Shown: positions 21,716 to 33,480, numbered from the stretch's first letter. The stretch is 64,000 bases of DNA from Bemisia tabaci (GCF_918797505.1 NC_092797.1:56630192-56694191); one strand, 5' to 3'. Numbers and translations are program-made. Notes: generated from the sequence alone by a model not told the origin.

Positions 21716-24036
21716 GTAAGCTGGATGTTACTGTATTTTACAGAAAATTTTTCAAAAACGCCAAATTATAGCTGAAAAAATCAAAGTTTTTAAAAGCTGC
21801 TAATTAATAGAAAAGTATCGGTTATTTTGAGACTCCTTGAAGAAATATTGTTACTGTTCCTTGCAACCGCGAAACGATAAGGATGACATGTTAGTAGCAA
21901 GTTGGCCGGGGGGAGATTATTTTTATAACATGAACCTCATTATTTCGAGGAAAATCCACATTGTTTTCACTCATTGGCATGGTTACTTCCTTATCATCGA
22001 CTCTCAATGTCAAAAACTGCCCTCTCCGGTTTCCCTCCGGGTTGGGAGGGGGAGGAATAGGTTCTGCTCAACTTTCCACATTAAATAAAAAAATGTGCCA
22101 TCTTGTGCATTTCAACGCTGACGCATCAAATAATATGCCCATTATCTCAGTCCATGTTGGGACGTTAGCCAAACAGTCAGTTAGGGAACTACTCTAAACG
22201 GCTGAGGAATAATGCCATATGAGCACTCGATTGTTGCCAAAACCCCAATCAAGTTGTACGTCCGAGAGAAGTTGAGAATATTCTTCTTTCAAATTTTCAG
22301 ATCCTCTTGGTCGAATTCCAGAGTGAACTCTCCGAGAAAAGGAAGAGAAATATTCCCAAGCTTTTTAGATCATTTATGATTTATTCAAGGATATTTGGCA
22401 ACGTATGCATTTTCATGGGATGTGTACTCTTAACACGGCAGTGCTCTTGTCGAGCCGCCCTCACAACTTGGGCATTGCCCCGTCGGAACTGTGTCCGCGG
22501 CATGGATTCTCCGAGCTATGTGCCACAAAACGCTCTCGTATTGGTTTCAAGCCGGATTCCGGAGTAATTAAACTCAGATTTCACATCCCGCACCCCCTGT
22601 CATCCCCTCCCTGACATCGGAGTTTCAGCTCGCGCCCTGCAGCCTGCCCTCAAATCAAGGCCTGAGGTTTAAAGGATGGCGCCTCCGGTTGCGTCCGATA
22701 CACGTTTGCCGAGTTTCAAGTCCTGAGGAACACTAATCACACGGAAATCAACAACGGTTTTAAAACAAACATTTTAAGATTTTTTTTCTTTTTTTTAAAA
22801 AAATGGTATTTTGGTTATAAGAAAACTTTATTTCAGTGTCTCAAAATCTCCGCTTACATTTCATCCAGTATAATTATAGCAAATGTATGTGAATTTGTTT
22901 CCCAACAAGGCAGTCCTTCGTCCCACCCAGACTCTACTGATGCCAGAGAAGTTGTTTTTTCAGCACTTTTCCCAGTTCAAACCCATGTAAAATATTCACA
23001 CTCATCGCGCAATCTGGCAACCGCTCGACTTAAATAGAGAAAGGCGGAATCGACTAGAAGGTGGAATCCTTCCACTCTTATATTAATGATGGTGATTGTA
23101 GGGGGCGTTTTACTGGTTAAAATCGTGCATGAAAGTATGTGACACTCACAGGAAAAAGGAACTTGGTGCAAAGATATTGAATTTTCAAGAGAGCGTCTAT
23201 ACGCAAGATAGCATGTTTGTCTATTTAATCGAGAAGTTGCTATTCGTAAGGAAACCATAATTTTAGTGTCCCAAGAAATTTATTGCAAAACGGCTTGGTT
23301 CATTTCTTTGTGATTAGAAGTCTTAAGGTTGCATTCTGCTTGAAAAGGTTTGAGCTCCTGACACACAGACAAAAAACATGGCAAATTAAAATTTAACTTG
23401 CTTGATTTTAAAAATTACACCCACTAGATTCGAAAATGCAAATTATCTTACGTTTTGTTCGGTTCGAGGTTTCTGTTTACAAATGTCCAAATGCGTTTAA
23501 TTATGGCACTTATATTTTAATTTATTTGTTCCGATATTAAGATTTTCCATATACGTTTTACGAGAACGGTTTCAAATTTGAAAATCATGCGTTTGGTTTT
23601 CTCCCTATCTCCTTTAATAAAAGCGAATAAAACCCAATTTTTTTCCACTGAATTATCAATTTCCTCACTTACTTCTGTGTTGCATTTAATTTTCTCCCCT
23701 TTTTTCCCTTTTTAGAATAATACTTAATTTCAAGATATTTGAAGCGAACCTCTCTTGCTTTGAGCGCTTCTACTTTTAATGAGTTTTATTTATGAGACTT
23801 GACAACCATCTGACAAACATTAGTCGCTGGAATTAGTACAGGGGTGATTGCACCAAGTTTAGGAGAACAATATGTGATCTCACACACTAAAGACCTGGAA
23901 TTCGGGCCGAATAATTTGCTTATGACGCCCAAATTTCTCCTCTCTTTTCCGGGATTTGAAGAGATATTTGGAGAGTGAAATACCGAAAATTTCGTTGATT
24001 CACTATGCGTGCGGTTATTCCGCTGCTCAGCTGTCA
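21716..24036. other. No confirmed gene; degenerate family B remnant near 22190-22444
   Basis: The remnant has GAATAATGCCATATGAGCAC at the left and CTTAACACGGCAGTGC at the right. A minus-strand frame at 23786-24037 (ATG start, 84 codons) lies about 50 bases from a TATATAAG-like box (minus strand GATATAAG at about 24081-24087), but its product is unrecognised. Confidence 0.3.
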
Positions 24037-24191
24037 TTCGCACCAACACCACAACCCGGATAAACCGCCAGTCATCCCTCTTATATCCCCAACCACCCTT
24101 CTTTTCCTCTCTGCCTATTTAATTATACCCGCTGACGTGTGTATAAAATCTGGTTTTATTAATAGTTGACTATAAACAGGCGACGGGATGG

Positions 24192-24625
24192 GTCAGTTAT
24201 GCCAGTCACAGAATCATATTTTGATACTTGACTCTTGTAGATCAGCTAAAAATAATAAAATCCGTCTAAATAGAAACTTCTCAGTTTAATATTAACAAAG
24301 ATATTGCGCTTTGAAAAAAAAAATGTTTATGACGTCATCCACGGTGGTAGTGAAACCTTTGGTTTCCTCTGATTTGCTTTGATCCGAGTTTAACGTTGAA
24401 TAATCCGTGAAAATAATGTGCGTTTCTCTGACTGATGGAAGCAAAGTGGAAGAAACCAAGAGTATCACCACCGCGGTAGATGACGTCATAAACCAACTTT
24501 TTCAAGGAGCGATACCTTCGTCAATATTCAAAGTAGAGAGTTGCTGTTTGTACAGATCTTATTATTTTTAGCTGATCCATATAAATCAAACATCTAAACA
24601 CGATTCTGTGACCAGCGCAACTGAC
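24192..24625. mobile_element. MITE family G, copy 2
   Basis: GTCAGTTATGCCAGTCACAG at the left is mirrored by CTGTGACCAGCGCAACTGAC at the right. Inner arms GATCAGCTAAAAATAATAA and TTATTATTTTTAGCTGATC. Carries two ATGACGTCAT palindromes (about 24330 and 24480). Confidence 0.85.
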
Positions 24626-24977
24626 GATTTTTTACCAGTGGTGATTACTCGATATTCTCACCACAGTAAAGAAAATAACTATTGGAGCACACGGGATGCT
24701 TTACGGCCTACCTCTAAAATTGAAGGCAAAATGGGAACGCGGGAAATCTTTAAACTCTCTTCGTGTTGATTCTACTTCCTCTAAATTACCGCGGTTTAAC
24801 TTCAGTGATGATGATTCAAACGTCAATGAGTGAGGCATATTTGATCAAATTGAGGGGTTTTCAAGAGGTTTAGTAGGGTGAAAACGGGGGTTTTTAAGTA
24901 GTCACTCGATAAGGTTCAGCGTTTTTAGATGGTGGGTTCACCTGACCCTAGTGACCCTCCCACCGACTGCCGAGTCT

Positions 24978-25235
24978 TACGCTCCCATGCTAACAGGAAA
25001 CTCCATGAAAATTTGAATGCTGTTAAATTACTCTCAATAAAATTCGTATTTTTAAAGAATATTATGAATATTTGTATTTAAATGTGTCAGTTGGTGTAGA
25101 AGAAATCACAAACAAACTTATCTAAAAATCGGGAGAAAAATATTCAAAACCTCTGCAGAAAATCTATGTTTTCCCAAAGAGAATTTGGAAACATCCAAAA
25201 ATCCATAAGGCGTTTTCCCTTCGCACGGCAGTGCG
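24978..25235. mobile_element. MITE family B, copy 6 (diverged)
   Basis: TACGCTCCCATGCTAACAGG at the left, CATAAGGCGTTTTCCCTTCG then CACGGCAGTG at the right; an AT-rich interior of family length. Confidence 0.6.
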
Positions 25236-25574
25236 TAGGGCGTTGGGAGGGCAAAAGGGTATAGCAGGCAAGTGACCGTTCATTCAAGTGGCTTACTTTT
25301 TAAAAGATATTATCAAAATATTTCGCCCTCGCAAGAATACTCATGGTCATTTTTGGAGAGTAAACATTGCTTGAAGCTCAAAAAAGAAACGTCTAATCAG
25401 TTTTAATCTTCTTCATGTTTCAGCTCCAATGTTCATTTCAAGACGTTTATTTTTTGTTTATCAGTAAGGGAAATTTTTAGGGTAGAAAGTAGGAGAATCT
25501 ACATTCTACACATTATCAAATGCCAACCCTTGTCCTGTAACGGGCTGAATTCATAGGATTTCTTTAACAGCTCA

Positions 25575-25800
25575 TATGTCTCACAGTAAAATTAAGGGAG
25601 GTTATAGGACAGCCTTGAATATAGCATCATAAAGTAGAAAATTCTTACAAACCCCAAGTCAAAGTCGGTGTTATGACTCTGAAAATGGATACTTATAAAG
25701 AATTACAATGATTTATCGCCAACAAAAAATGCAAAATACTAGTGAAAAACTTGTATGATTGTGACTGTCTTTGAGGTAGGTGCGACTATACCTCAAATTT
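25575..25800 (+). repeat. Diverged interspersed repeat (family T), copy 2
   Basis: Partner of the copy at 7655; see the shared words there. Divergence is high, so it is an old repeat. Confidence 0.35.
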
Positions 25801-26016
25801 AAGAGAGCTCGTAAAATATGTTCTAGTGCAAGCCGTATTTCTTGCAGCAAAAAATCATTGCGACCCCTCGAGAGGATCTATTTCTAGAGTCAATACTGAT
25901 TTTTATTCGGGATTCGCAAAAATTGTCTTTCCTCACAAGCTTTTTTTCGCCGAGATCAAAACAAAACCTCATTGGTAGCATAGAGCTGAGCCTAGCGAGT
26001 TGACGCCTTGCGCCAT

Positions 26017-26082
26017 GGCGCCTTCAATTTTGCAGATACAACACTGACATCCATCAAGTACGAATAGTTGTATCTCTGCGCC
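26017..26082 (+). repeat. Interspersed repeat family I, copy 4
   Basis: TGGCGCCTTCAATTTTGCAG, TACAACACTGACATCCATC, GTACGAATAGTTGTATCTC and GCGCC: an imperfect palindrome bounded by GGCGCC and GCGCC. Confidence 0.6.
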
Positions 26083-26298
26083 GCCATCAACGCGCGTCCT
26101 TTCCCTCCTGGCTCTATCTCCGTACTGTGTTTACTCCGTTTGTTTCATTTGCGGTGGTGCTTCAATGACAATATAAGCAACACAGCCAACGATAGGGAAG
26201 AGGCAATCTAGTCTCGTTTTTTAAAACTTTTTTCCCGAATCTGAGCGACATATCACTAGCAGCTTGGAGCGGAGCTCAACGAGTTCACGCTTCGCGCC

Positions 26299-26365
26299 AT
26301 CGCGATTTCAATCTTGCTTATGCAACATGGGCATATATCAAGCACGAATAATTGTTTCTCAGCGT
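26299..26365 (+). repeat. Interspersed repeat family I, copy 5
   Basis: CGCGATTTCAATCTTGCTTA, TGCAACATGGGCATATATCA, then AGCACGAATAATTGTTTCTC follow the family order. Confidence 0.5.
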
Positions 26366-26858
26366 TTTGAGGTTTTGCTTATTCTTGAAATCTGAGAAAA
26401 GTTAAGGTTAAGGTTAAGTTTACTCAAAGTATGCTTTAGTGTGTCCGAATCAAGAATCATTTTGAAAAATAAATGAATAAATGAAAAGCACAAAATGTTT
26501 AAATGTCTCTGAGGCGCCCTAACGGGTGCACGTCTAAAAATTGGTATTTTGGGGAGAGCTGTGCCGTGTCAGGGAATTTTTTGTGACGTCTCCCTTGAAA
26601 ATTCCACTACTATATCTACTTCTAGACTTCTGGACTATCTATTCTAGGGGAGTTACATTTGGTGGATAAGAAGGGGGAGTACGTTACCGAAAGGGCCAAA
26701 ATCTAAAAAAAAGGGCTTAATTCCTCTGTAAAATTTACAGTTTTTAAGGAGGACTTTTGAGACATTAAAATGTATGTTTTTGAGCCTCCCCATTCTCCCC
26801 TGTAACGCTCTTGTGACGTGGGTCCCTATCCCTATCCTTTCACAAGGAAAAATAAAAT
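26366..26858. other. No gene recognised; short GGTTAA array
   Basis: Three GGTTAA units occur at about 26401-26418. No exon seen in the rest. Confidence 0.3.
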
Positions 26859-27472
26859 GGACGTATTTATGCTAAATGGAACTATGTGCAAATGGGTAGA
26901 TGGGTCGTGCTCATTAGTGGTCGAGCCATAAGAATGAATGGGGAATATAAAGCGCCAGTGACGTTAGCGGCAACGACGAGACAAACGGTGATCGGGAAGG
27001 CGGTATTTAACTCATGAGCCCTGTCCACAAGGCTCTAGATACATGCCCACGGCTCACGAATGAGCGCTCAGTTCCTTTTGGTTTAATTTAAAATCCCGCT
27101 TTTCCATTTTCTCGAAAGGGACTATATCGACGTTGAAAGTCGGCAATCACATAACTCGTTTGCGGCGTCTGAAAATCTCCGCCTCTACGTCATTTTTTTT
27201 AAAGGAGAACAAATTGACATTATTTCTTGAAGTTTTTGCAGAATTTTCTTCGCATCGAGAAGAAAAATCAGGGCAGTTTTAAAGAATTCCCGTTAAGTAG
27301 TTTTCTGTTTAAAAAATAAAGTATGACAGGAAGTCTGCGACGTCGCAAACCGAGTTATGTGATTGGCGACTTACACCGTCGATATCCACTTTTACATTGT
27401 TTCTTATCCGGCTTCCACGAGCACACCCCATCTTTCTACTTGCACATAGTTCCATTTAGCATAAATGCGTCC
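26859..27472. mobile_element. Family C element carrying a complete family N element
   Basis: The outer ends GGACGTATTTATGCTAAATG (then GAACTATGTGCA) and its mirror ..TTTAGCATAAATGCGTCC bound 614 bp. The left part matches one arm of the 15.7-kb palindrome. A separate inverted-repeat element (27125-27384) occupies the middle. Confidence 0.75.
27125..27384. mobile_element. MITE family N, copy 1 (nested in family C)
   Basis: TATCGACGTTGAAAGTCGGC.., CACATAACTCGTTTGCG is mirrored by CGCAAACCGAGTTATGTG.., ..TTACACCGTCGATA. Other copies at 41700, 44658 and 47921. Confidence 0.8.
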
Positions 27473-28465
27473 AACTAAGGGACGGCCCCCAACAGAGATT
27501 CGTCCGGGAAACGAGAATTTGTCGCTGGTAGCACAACAACACGAGCCTCGCAAAATAATCGAACTGGCGCGCACTACATCCGCGAGCAAAGTTCAATCGC
27601 AACGAAACATTAAACCTTGAAAAAAGCCCAACACAATAAACGGAGTTTGCTATCTGGTGTGCAACCCGTAATTTAAGCCCAATTATAACGAGGATGCAGA
27701 CGAAACGCACGTCACTGCGGTAGGATCCTAATCCGGGAGCTGTTGGCTCTTGTTGTCTCGGGCCGGGACACAGACGCCAAGACGACGGCTGAGCATTCAC
27801 CTTGATCCTTCCCGGAGCCGAGGATGATACACATCTAGAAGACAAACATCACCTCAGGTCGGATGGAGCACCTTCTCCACCCGCAAGGAGAGAGATTGAG
27901 GGGGGGGGGGGGGAGCTACTGATAGTTTGCCGCTCACGCATTTTTGAGCAACTCATCAGATTGAAAAATTGGACCGTAGAGGGTTGCCAAACTGCGCGTA
28001 ATTTCGGCGCCCAATAGTAGAAATAGATGGATCGATTCTGACGTCACTGCAGCGGATCGATAAAAAGAGGAGTATCGAGAATGGTCATTATTGGGCACAC
28101 CCTTAATTTCCTCAAGTATACGGAATGGGCCACTAGGGAAGGTCTGAAGTAGGAGAAAACGTCCCATGTTTCCTTTCCACAATCTCACAGATGAAAAAAA
28201 AATTCACGCAACGGGAAGTTTTGAAATGAACTCCTGACAGAAAAGGTACTGAAAAGTCTTTTGAACGCATCAAATGGGAATTCGATGTGCAAATGACCTA
28301 TTTTTGCCATGTAACCAATTTTAATAGAAAACACTGATATTTTGTACAGGAGTTGATTCTCAGAGTTTCCTTTGTGTAATTCGTTCTCCTTGCAAAATTT
28401 TGAAGAGAAAACTATAGAAGCGTTGTGCTTTAACTCATACCATGTCTAAAGGTCCATTCATCATC
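27473..28465. other. No gene recognised; 14-G run at 27900
   Basis: 27480-27900 has higher G+C and overlapping frames without a recognisable product. The G run follows a purine-rich stretch. Confidence 0.35.
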
Positions 28466-28659
28466 ATTTGGTCAATCTCAGTCTCTTTTCGGGTCTGACA
28501 CTGGCTTGAACATGGGCCTGAAGGCCGATTTTGGCAAAAAATGCGGTTTAGCGGTTGAATGCCGACAAATTCGCATGGTTCACCAATATCGGCCTTCAGA
28601 CCCATAGACATTTTGATAGGCCAGTATCACACCCCAAAAAAGACGAAAAACGACCAAAT
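28466..28659. mobile_element. Inverted-repeat element (family L), 194 bp
   Basis: ATTTGGTC..TCTTTTCGGGTCTGACACTGG..CTGAAGGCCGAT at the left mirrors ATCGGCCTTCAG..CCAGTATCACACC..GACCAAAT at the right. Single copy in the window. Confidence 0.7.
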
Positions 28660-29011
28660 TATACTGCATTCCGTAAAACATATAGATCTCCAATGAGCAT
28701 AAAATCGTGGCGTTAAAGAAATTCGGCTAGGGAGGGCTAAAAAAACGTTCCTAATCGATTCCCCTCCTTTCCTGGGATTTTAAAGTTTTCTGCCATCCTG
28801 AATTCTAATACCATAGCCGCTCATGATTCAATTCGACCACGAACTCGATTTCGACTGCGGACCATTCTGAAGTTTGTGCCCTAGATCCGATCACTCTATG
28901 CTTTTAAGTATTATACGTATAACTGAGTTAAATAAAATGAAAATAAAAATACAGCGTATTTGCCCGATTCAACGATAAAATAAAAAAAAAGAAAACAATG
29001 GGCGCAAATAG

Positions 29012-29280
29012 GCTAAAATGTGGTAAAAATACAGTCAGGATGTTTTAAGCCAATTTGCCCATTCTTGGATGGAAAAAAGCTAAAAATTAAAACAAGAAAA
29101 TGGGAATGCGACTGACCGAGGTAGGAATCAGTTTGTACTGATTGTACGGATTCCAACCTTGATCAGCTGCATGCTAATTTTTTTTCTTTTTTTAATATTT
29201 AGCTGTTTATTTCCAGATGAGAGTGAGCATGTAATTGGCCTGAAACATCCTGCATGCCTGTGTTTTTACCATATTTTAGT
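29012..29280. mobile_element. Inverted-repeat element (family M), about 270 bp
   Basis: GCTAAAATGTGGTAAAAATA.., AGGATGTTTTAAGCCAATT mirrors AATTGGCCTGAAACATCCT.., TTTTTACCATATTTTAG. The centre has a second small hairpin (GGTAGGAATC / GGATTCCAACC). Confidence 0.65.
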
Positions 29281-29962
29281 CAAGTGTCCTTTATCATAAC
29301 ATTAAAAAAATGATCACCTACGGAAACAGTTTCCTATTTAAAATTCACAAGGCCTTGAGTTAAAAGCTTAGATTTTGCATCATAAGAATGAAATCAAAGC
29401 TAGCAACGTTTTTTTCTAAATAAAAAACCATTATTTTCCCTATTTTTGTCAACTTTACGATCTGTAGAAACAATTTGAATTTTTTAACCAAATACAATAT
29501 GAGATTCTGGAAAAGACTTGTACAAGCCGTTATCATTGCATATCCTCGATGAATTGCAATTTTAACAAGCTTGTTATGAATTCTGGACTGTTAGAAACTG
29601 CGCTATTTTTAACCTATTAGTCTATGAATGAAAATCAACTTCTCAGCAGAAACAAACTCTTCATTTCAAGATGCCCATTTTTCTTCTTAATTTGTTGTTT
29701 TTCTACGCGTCGGCCCATGGAAGTTATGTAAATACGCATTTGGAGGTGGTAAACGCAGGACGTCTTGAAAATATGTCAATATGACGCTAGGCGGAGTCGG
29801 CACGGCCGGCGCGCGGCGCCTCCGCCAAGGGTGACTTGCAAATAATTGCGGTAAATATCCCGATCGGTAGTTAGTCAAATTTTTGGCCGTTTTCTTCCAT
29901 TCGTCCTTGACATTTTTCGATGAGGATCGGCACTTTTTCGCCAACCGTCCATCTTCCTCGCG

Positions 29963-29970
29963 TATAAAAA
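29963..29970 (+). promoter_or_regulatory. TATA box of the cuticle-type gene
   Basis: TATAAAAA sits about 90 bases before the start codon, placing a transcription start near 29990-29995 (around CCATCAAATC) and leaving a 5' UTR of roughly 60 nt. A TCAGT initiator-like motif also occurs at 30018. Confidence 0.7.
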
Positions 29971-30051
29971 GAACCTCCGCTCAGAGCAGACCATCAAATC
30001 TTCTGTGACTTTCGTGTTCAGTGCTTCAACAATCCTCAAAACACAATCACC

Positions 30052-30063
30052 ATGTTCAAGCTG
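30052..30063 (+). CDS. Cuticle-type peptide exon 1 (four codons)
   Basis: ATG TTC AAG CTG followed directly by the strong donor GTAAGT, phase 0. It lies about 90 bp downstream of a TATA box, preceded by CAATCACC around the start codon. Confidence 0.8.
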
Positions 30064-33000
30064 GTAAGTCAAAACATTCCTTTTGGCTGAATTTTCAGTC
30101 AAACACAATAGCAAATCACGCAAGATAGTAGTTTTTTATTTTGATTCATCACAAATAATCTATTCACGACAGGCTTTATAGGCGTGTTTTTCTGTGCAAA
30201 ATTCAAATGAACGAGAACATATGGACCACATTAAGCAGAAAAAGGAACCAAGCCACAACAGCTATTGTCAAATTTAATTCGACATTTTAATTGTTTGCAT
30301 GAAAACGGTTGTGTGGATTTTGTTTCAAATTTCAGTGAGTTGTTTTCATAGTGCGAAGTAAATTCCTTAAAAATTTAAAAAAAAAAAATCCGTCGAACGT
30401 TCTCTTGTAAAAGATTGAATTGCTCAGTTAAATTTGGCAATTGCTGATGTGGCTTGGTTTCTTTCTGCAGTCCAATATGCTATTTTCTTATAATTGTTTC
30501 TATGTGTGTCCCAAAGTTTTATTAAAACACCTCTACATGAGTGCTTCAATTTACTGACTCTCAGTGCTAAAATCCCCTCTTCCAGGAGCATAGTCGCGTA
30601 TTATCGACGTCGCAAAATGCATGTCTTCATTACAAAGTTTCAAAATATACGAACATATTTTTTTAATATTTTCAAAAGAAAATTGTCTTAAATATTTCTT
30701 TGAAATTTGTAACTATGTTTCACTTAAATCAAAGTATTCACATTAATCTTTTAAAAAAAACTGTTGGCTCGTCTCTTTTGACTAAAAAATGTAAAACAGC
30801 GAAAGTCGAAAAATGCATGCCTTCATTAAATGGTCGCAATCTCAGATCATATTATAGCTTCTTGAAAGAATATTAGTCAAACGATCTCCTTTATGTTTTT
30901 TAGGAATGAGCACAATGAATTTCAAAAAAATTAGACTGCAATTTGCGACAAAGGAGCACTATTTCATAGTATTTGTATAAGCACTAATCTGTATAGGGAA
31001 ACCAAAGGCAAATAGGTACGTTGTTTCTGAAATTGGCATGAAATGAAGGCGGCTCACCTCAAAATGTATTACAATTTTTGGTTGGTTTCCTTTGAAAAAA
31101 AAATAGAATATCAGTGTAGATTTCCGACGTCATGAGTAGATGCATGGATTATTCGGCTTAGGTCAAGGATTGCACTTGAACCTTAAAGGTTCCGCGAAAA
31201 CTGGAAACTTGGTAGAAAATCCACTAGAGTGTGCAACGGAGCCTGGAAATTGAGGGAGAATCGTTTGGATAAAAGCCCGCGCGGGGAACAATTTGTCTCT
31301 ATCTCTTGTATAAATTTACTCGACATTGTTCGGGCGCAATTTGATTAAAGCGGCCGCCCGGTTATTTTGAGCCACCGCTCAACTCGCCTACCGGAGGCTT
31401 CGTGGATTTTCCGCCAATATTTTCAAATTAATTCAACGACCTCACTTATTGCAACGCCACCAAACGCGGACTCGCTAATCCCCTCGAGGCCTGCAACAAA
31501 ATGATTATTGCCGATATTACCACCCTTGCCAGTTTCTGCTCCAAAACTCGATGCAGTTCCGGTCTCAACTTGTCTGCAAAGAAATGAAAACTTCGCTTGC
31601 AACTTCGGTTGTATCTTCAGACTCAACTTCAGTTTCTACGCTTTCTGTCCATGCAACAGAAGGTTCATTTCAGGGGCTTGAAAAACGAGCGAAATAAGTG
31701 CAGATCTTGCTATTTTAAGAAATACGTTTGAAAAGATTTAGTATTACATAAGGCCTAAAGGTGAAATGAAAGTTCAAACTCACTTTTTGATGCTTAAAAA
31801 CTAGATTTTAATAGTGAATTTTTCACATAATGTTATTTCGCAATAGCTTTGATTGGAATCATTAATTTCTCATTTGTTTTAAAAACTGCGCTTGACCCAC
31901 TTGTCTTCCAAGCCCCTCATTTAAAGATATAACAAGATGGTAAAATATCGCCGTATCCAGACTAGTTTGCGGAAAAGAAGCCAGGCAGATAAATTCAAAA
32001 ATGTCAATTGGAGTCAAAAAGTTGAGTTCTAATGAATATCAGCACCAGAATGAAAACTCAAATTTTCGACTCTAATTGATATTTTTTGCTCTCTGGCCTT
32101 GCTTTTCCCGCAAAATAGTGAGGACCGAAGACTACTTTACCACCTCGTTTCGTGGATTGCGTTAAGCAGAAAGGAACCAAGAAGCTATCCACCGATTGCC
32201 ACATTTAACCGGGCAATTTAATTTTTTACATAAAAACGGTTGTGTGGATTTCTGTGCAAATTTCAGTGAATTTTCTGCCTCTTTCGAGGCAAATTCCTTA
32301 AACTTTTCAAAAAAAATCCGCCTAAACATTCTCCTGTAAAAAATTCAGTTGCTAGGTTAAATTTGGCGATAGCTGTTGTGGCTTGGTCGTGGTACACATA
32401 CGGTTCGGGGCAGTAAAAAAGTTTTTTCTAGTAATTCAAAAGATGTTGATATGAGTTTCCTCGTGTTGCAGTTGGCTGTCCTTTGCTCCCTTCTGGTTGC
32501 GGCTTTTGCTGCTTACATTCCGGCCGCCCCGGCCTACTACGGCGCCTACCCTTACGCCGCCCCCGTGGCCCCGGTCGCCTACCGCTACCCGGCGCCCGTC
32601 TACCATGCCCCCATCGCCGCCCCCGCCTACGTACCCCCAGTCCGCTACGCCCCCTACCCCGCCGTCCCAGCCGTCAGCTACGTGGCCCACAAGTGTAAGT
32701 ATTTATTTCACGATTCGGATACAATCCTTCATTAGAAATGAAGAGTGCCCACTCAAATAGAGTACCTATACTCCTGTCCTAAGAAAGAACGCTATATGAT
32801 GTTGCAAAGTTTCCTCTCTTTAAATACCAATTTTCAGGGAAATCTATGAATATTTTTCCTCAAACTTTTCAGGAAATTTCATTCGCAATTGGATCTAAAT
32901 TATCTTAAAATTTCAAGAGAAAATATTCATTACTCTCCTCAAAGATAAGCATAATACTGGAGGAAATGTGGCAACTCTCGAATGTACATACGGCGTTTTT

Positions 33001-33380
33001 CCTTAGCAAGACAGTATAAAGAGGAGAATGTGGGCACGTCGGTAATTTTGGAGGCTGGATCATGGAGCTCTTAAGGCCCAAAAAGGAAGCCAACCCAAGG
33101 AGAGCATCTGGTAAAAATAACTATGAACAGCGCAATTACCAAGAATTTCCTGTTCATTTTTGTTGAGGATGAGTGAGAACAGAATTTATATCTTCCACAT
33201 GAACTCAAGTAAAAGTTTGCTGTGAAGCTAAGTGCCACTACTCCTGGTAGATCGCCTTCTAACAACCATTTTGGATTGAAACATAAAAGAAAAGACCTCA
33301 TCTAAAATATTTGGCTTGGAGGAAATTTATTGGATAAATTTTGCAGTAATGTATCTTTACAACCCATTTTTGTTTCAGGA
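30052..33380 (+). CDS. Small secreted cuticle-type peptide, Ala/Pro/Tyr/Val-rich, 78 aa, 3 exons
   Basis: Seen: exon 1 (30052-30063) encodes MFKL and is followed by GTAAGT. Exon 2 (32472-32694) is preceded by TCGTGTTGCAG and adds 74 codons. Exon 3 starts at 33379 after TTTTTGTTTCAG. The N-terminus MFKLLAVLCSLLVAAFA is a clear signal peptide. The mature part begins AYIPAAPAYYGAYPYAAP and consists almost wholly of A, P, Y and V, with no chitin-binding R&R consensus. Known: tiny first exons coding for the start of the signal peptide, and low-complexity A/P/Y/V products, are typical of insect cuticular proteins. Inferred: a structural component laid down by epidermis. Exon 2 is strikingly GC-rich with C or G at most third positions, unlike its AT-rich surroundings. 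The stop seems to be split by intron 2 (T|GA); if that intron were retained, translation would run on to a stop at 32735. Exact family is uncertain. Confidence 0.82.
30231..30469. mobile_element. MITE family A, copy 1 (cuticle gene intron 1)
   Basis: TTAAGCAGAAAAAGGAACCA then AGCCACAACAGC at the left; GCTGATGTGGCTTGG then TTTCTTTCTGC at the right. The AAATTTAA/TTAAATTT inner arms also pair. Confidence 0.75.
31423..31669 (-). other. Tentative low-complexity open frames, minus strand, inside cuticle-gene intron 1
   Basis: One frame (31669-31565) reads as acidic SVETEVESEDTTEVASEV. The frame one base over (31626-31423) reads as Gly-rich TASSFGAETGKGGNIGN.. with an acceptor-like TTTCTTTGCAG just before it. 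This could be two exons, a frameshifted relic, or chance from a degenerate CAACTTC repeat. No start or promoter was found. Confidence 0.2.
32160..32387. mobile_element. MITE family A, copy 2 (cuticle gene intron 1)
   Basis: CGTTAAGCAGAAAGGAACCA at the left; AGCTGTTGTGGCTTGGTC at the right. It ends about 85 bp before exon 2. Confidence 0.7.
32472..32694 (+). CDS. Cuticle-type peptide exon 2
   Basis: The reading frame is set by the acceptor at 32470-32471 and the phase-0 first exon. It encodes the rest of the signal peptide and the whole mature peptide, ending VSYVAHK plus one extra base T before GTAAGT. Confidence 0.85.
32768..33016. mobile_element. MITE family B, copy 7 (cuticle gene intron 2)
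   Basis: TACTCCTGTCCTAAGAAAGA at the left and CCTTAGCAAGACAGTA at the right, with CATACGGCGTTTTT at the right inner arm. A family P fragment follows directly (about 33013-33092). Confidence 0.65.
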
Positions 33381-33480
33381 ATTGATACACTCTAATGAAC
33401 CAACGCTGGCTGCCTTTATGTTTCATGTCATCACACCCTAGTTACCATGGTCTCAGCTTTTGAAGACCATCATAAAATAA
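33379..33480 (+). other. Cuticle-type gene exon 3 start: last two bases of the stop codon, then 3' UTR (end not determined)
   Basis: The acceptor has a good pyrimidine tract (CCATTTTTGTTTCAG). In phase with exon 2 the first two bases GA complete TGA, so this exon would be almost entirely untranslated. I see no canonical AATAAA within the next 500 bases, so the 3' end given is nominal. Confidence 0.5.

Noticed and set aside
32436..32760. Other-frame and opposite-strand reading frames over the cuticle-type exon
   Set aside because: They are shadows of the GC-rich exon; only the frame reached from the signal-peptide exon has proper splice phases and product type.
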